Below, one piece after another: positions 33,001 through 35,318 of a DNA stretch of 35,318 bases. The notes beneath the pieces are model-generated. The model did not search any database and had not been told where the DNA came from. It saw only the letters and a list, made by a program, of their open reading frames with translations. Numbering within the stretch: the stretch's first letter is position 1; every line of letters begins with the position of its first letter. A program made the position numbers and the translations under genes. Origin of the DNA: Candidatus Nitrosopelagicus sp. (lineage in GTDB: Archaea; Thermoproteota; Nitrososphaeria; Nitrososphaerales; Nitrosopumilaceae); the NCBI GenBank assembly GCA_028343435.1, contig JAOLYM010000006.1, forward strand, positions 1 to 35,318, read 5' to 3'.

Positions 33001-33900
33001 TTGGACATTTTAGATATGAAAATTCTCAGTAGATTACTGAATAATTGTAGAAAACCAGATAGGCAAATTGGAAGAGAATTAGGAATTTCTGGCGGGGCAG
33101 TTGGTTCAAGAATTAGTAAAATGGAAAAGTTAGGAATTATAGAAAAATTCTGTCTTAAAGTTGAACCTCCACTTTTAGGATTGAATATGTTTTACATTGT
33201 AGTAAACACCCAAAATCAAAAAGAGATTATCAAAAATGTCAAACTAGCTGGAATGCCATTTGCAATTGTTCCATGTGTAGGAGGAAATACTGTCATCGGA
33301 GTCATAGTTAAAGAAGATATGAAACAAAAAATTGAATTATTAGAAAAATTAATGCAAAATGTACGTGTAATGTCAGTTTTTGAAGCTGACAATACAAAGA
33401 TTACACATAATCTAACTAGGACCGATTTAGAAATTTTAAATCAATTGATAGAAGATCCTAGAAAAAAGATTGAACAACTATCAAAGGATACAAAATTATC
33501 AACAAAAACAATCAACAGAGGATTGGAAAAACTACAAAATAATGAATCAATTCAGTTTACACTTGTATATGATCCTAGTAAAATTGAAGGTTTCTTGTGT
33601 TATGCAGTTGTAGCAGTCACACAAGAAGATATTCCACAAATGTTAAAGAAATTTGAAAAAGAGTTTTCAGAAGATTATCTAATGACACCATTTTTAGCAA
33701 AAAATCAGATTGTTTTATTTTTGTATAGTGAAAGTATTTTCAAAATGGATGAAATGACAGAGAAAGTAGCAAAAGTAGAGGGTACCATAACAACTGAATT
33801 ATTTATTCCAAAAAAAATTGATATGCCAGAAAAATGGTTAGAGAAAAGATTGGAAACATTAACAAAGTCACAAACATTACATATTTCACAGACAAATTAA
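33001..33900 (+). CDS. Double AsnC/Lrp-type transcriptional regulator
   Basis: A 299-residue protein with two AsnC-type helix-turn-helix units: residues about 1-50 ([35 protein letters not shown]) and about 140-185 ([35 protein letters not shown]). Each is followed by a strand/helix region resembling an Lrp effector-binding domain. It is thus a tandem duplication of the AsnC layout, a type common in thaumarchaea. The start is TTG; a box A-like GATAAATATA lies near 32974-32983. It may control the divergent ABC operon, which is inference. Confidence 0.85.
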   Translation: MDILDMKILSRLLNNCRKPDRQIGRELGISGGAVGSRISKMEKLGIIEKFCLKVEPPLLGLNMFYIVVNTQNQKEIIKNVKLAGMPFAIVPCVGGNTVIGVIVKEDMKQKIELLEKLMQNVRVMSVFEADNTKITHNLTRTDLEILNQLIEDPRKKIEQLSKDTKLSTKTINRGLEKLQNNESIQFTLVYDPSKIEGFLCYAVVAVTQEDIPQMLKKFEKEFSEDYLMTPFLAKNQIVLFLYSESIFKMDEMTEKVAKVEGTITTELFIPKKIDMPEKWLEKRLETLTKSQTLHISQTN

Positions 33901-33902
33901 AA

Positions 33903-34418
33903 ATGAAAAAAGAAAAATTATACAAAGGAAGATTATTTGAAGTAAATGCATACAATATGCAGGTTGAACATAGAAAAGTTAGAAGAGAACTAATAGAACA
34001 TCCAGGTGCGGCAGCTATGCTTGCATTTGATGAAAAAGGAAAAGTGCTTTTAGTTAAACAACATAGATTTCCTCACGGATACATTCTAGAAATTCCAGCT
34101 GGTACTTTGGAAAAAGGAGAAAAACCAATTGATTGTGCATATAGAGAAATTATTGAAGAAACCGGGTACAAGGCCAAAAAGATGACTAAATTAGTGTCAT
34201 ATTTCCCTTCTGTAGGCTATAACAAAGAAGAAATTCATGTTTTTGTAGCATCTGGAACAAAGAAAGAATTTGAATTGAAATTAGATAATGATGAGTTCAT
34301 TACCGTTGTTAAAATGGATATTAAAAAATTAATTGGAATGATTAAAGCTGGAAAAATTATTGATTCAAAAACAATTTGTGCGGTAATGATTTATGCTGCA
34401 AAGAAAAAATTACTTTAA
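33903..34418 (+). CDS. NUDIX hydrolase, ADP-ribose pyrophosphatase-like
   Basis: 171 residues from the ATG at 33903, 2 nt after the regulator. The Nudix box G67-x5-E73-x7-R81-E82-x3-EE-x-G-Y89 fits exactly. [17 protein letters not shown] just before it matches ADP-ribose pyrophosphatases (it hydrolyses ADP-ribose to AMP and ribose phosphate). An in-frame ATG at 33834 is within the regulator and is unlikely. Convergent with the PhoU-like gene, with no spacing. Confidence 0.9.
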   Translation: MKKEKLYKGRLFEVNAYNMQVEHRKVRRELIEHPGAAAMLAFDEKGKVLLVKQHRFPHGYILEIPAGTLEKGEKPIDCAYREIIEETGYKAKKMTKLVSYFPSVGYNKEEIHVFVASGTKKEFELKLDNDEFITVVKMDIKKLIGMIKAGKIIDSKTICAVMIYAAKKKLL

Positions 34419-35318
34419 CTATTTGTAACTTGGTTTAACTAAATCAGCTATATCTGACCAAGATTGTAATACTTTTTCAAACATATAGATAAAATCAAAA
34501 AATGCAAGAGAAATTTGTTTTTTACTTTCTAGTGAAGTTCTGATTTTTGAAATTTTAGTAGCATTATTTCTTTGCAGTCTAATTGCATCAATTGCAAGTG
34601 TTCTATTGTTAGAAATAAAAGCATCAATTGATTTAATCTGTATTTCTTCCATATCTTTTGCAAAATCATGAAGTTTCTTTAATTCAACTTTAGAAAGATT
34701 TGATTTTATTAATGATTGCGATAATTCAACAACAGTATCACCTGCAATTTCAAGAGTATTTGCTGCAATTCTATAATCAAGAATATCAATATTTTCTAAA
34801 TTAAAAATATTAGCTAATCTTGCATCCATTATAGTACTTCGAATTAATCTAACAAGAAGAAAATATTGTCTATTAATTTCTGCATCACGATTTACTATAG
34901 TCTCTAAATTTGTTTTGTCACCACTTTCTAATGATGATACAACATCACTAAACATTCCAAGTGCAATAGAGCTCATTCGTTTTAGAATATTTTGTGGATT
35001 AATTGATGTCTCATCAAGTAAAAATTGGACCGAGATATTTGATGCATCTTCATCTATAATTTCCATTCCAACTAATCGTCTTGTTGAACCACGAACACTT
35101 TCTCTATCAGTAATTGAAATTGGAGATTTACTTACAATTTTAATCATATCAAATCCTAAAAGATATGCACCAGTAATTGTTGGTACAATGCTTTCACCTT
35201 TTGGAAGAGGATAAGTAATTTCAATATCCTTTGATGGTCGTTTACTTAGCTGTGTTCTAATAGAAAGATTATTTTTGTTTGTTTCAATTTCAACTTGGTT
35301 AGTTTTATCTAGATTATT
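34419..35318 (-). CDS. PhoU-family regulator with N-terminal AbrB-like region (partial)
   Basis: 299 residues are visible; the frame is open to the right edge, so the N-terminus is outside the window. An ATG at 35147 exists but the frame reads on with plausible protein (RPSKDIEITYPLPKGESIV), resembling the AbrB/SpoVT-like part of archaeal PhoU proteins. The rest is two helical PhoU repeats (LKRMSSIALGMFSDVV, and LHDFAKDMEEIQIKSIDAF). PhoU proteins modulate phosphate uptake or signalling. No Pst genes are in view. Confidence 0.82.
   Translation of the reverse strand, partial: NNLDKTNQVEIETNKNNLSIRTQLSKRPSKDIEITYPLPKGESIVPTITGAYLLGFDMIKIVSKSPISITDRESVRGSTRRLVGMEIIDEDASNISVQFLLDETSINPQNILKRMSSIALGMFSDVVSSLESGDKTNLETIVNRDAEINRQYFLLVRLIRSTIMDARLANIFNLENIDILDYRIAANTLEIAGDTVVELSQSLIKSNLSKVELKKLHDFAKDMEEIQIKSIDAFISNNRTLAIDAIRLQRNNATKISKIRTSLESKKQISLAFFDFIYMFEKVLQSWSDIADLVKPSYK

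Noticed and set aside
1-35318. Mobile elements, CRISPR arrays, prophage or plasmid origin
   Set aside because: No transposase, integrase, regularly spaced repeats or att-like duplications next to either tRNA were found.

Overview
The window reads as chromosomal DNA of an ammonia-oxidising archaeon of the Nitrososphaeria (Thaumarchaeota), most like Nitrosopumilales. The basis is a low-GC genome, archaeal information-processing genes (PCNA, RpoL, TFS, FttA/aCPSF1, proteasome beta), archaeal lipid synthesis (sn-glycerol-1-phosphate dehydrogenase), the archaeal CoA pathway (pantoate kinase plus phosphopantothenate synthetase), an O2-dependent BluB for cobalamin, and many leaderless genes with a TATA box 24-29 nt before a start codon that is often TTG. 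Genus is not resolvable by eye. I see no integrase, transposase, CRISPR array or phage genes; this looks like core chromosome.

Layout. 1-3030: class V aminotransferase, a degenerate RecA-like protein, a ferredoxin with one Cys-to-Asp ligand change, a dual-specificity phosphatase, and two tandem 50-residue paralogues. 3050-6451: a hypothetical gene diverges from rpoL-tfs-pcn-lysC. 6489-11339: cobJ/cbiH, tyrosyl-tRNA synthetase, a double winged-helix regulator, two small membrane proteins, an all-alpha dUTPase and a PfkB-type kinase. 11474-15785: several thaumarchaeal-type hypotheticals, two very small Cys-rich proteins, an exported membrane-anchored protein, cyclophilin, a short HTH protein, a secreted protein and a flavin reductase. 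15826-18347: tRNA-Arg(CCT), BluB, tRNA-Val(GAC), a LEA14-like anchored protein, a CopD-like membrane protein and NMN adenylyltransferase. 18392-24309: glyoxylate-type aminotransferase, FKBP isomerase with a Lys-rich tail, G1P dehydrogenase diverging from psmB-fttA, and a SepF-domain protein. 24367-32885 (minus strand): an M24 peptidase, then a dense block that runs, in transcription order, FtsX/MacB permease, ABC ATPase, exported protein, pantoate kinase, phosphopantothenate synthetase, PanB, CoaBC, methyltransferase. 33001-35318: a double AsnC/Lrp regulator with a NUDIX hydrolase, and a PhoU-family gene that runs off the right edge.

How it works together. The block 26302-29982 holds four consecutive CoA-pathway enzymes, from ketopantoate to phosphopantetheine. 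cobJ and bluB are two separated parts of B12 synthesis. rpoL, tfs, pcn and fttA are basal transcription and replication functions.

Standout observations: all eight convergent protein-gene pairs abut or overlap (-9 to +1 nt), leaving no room for terminators; one palindromic TATA box lies symmetrically between two divergent genes; a 47-nt, 74% GC codon island sits in the AT-rich permease gene; tRNA-Val has C33 instead of U33; the ferredoxin carries an Asp-ligand motif and has a 21-nt-spaced direct repeat upstream. I did not identify a clearly new multi-gene system. The best candidates for undescribed biology are the tandem 50-residue paralogues with their upstream gene and the micro-proteins with paired cysteines.
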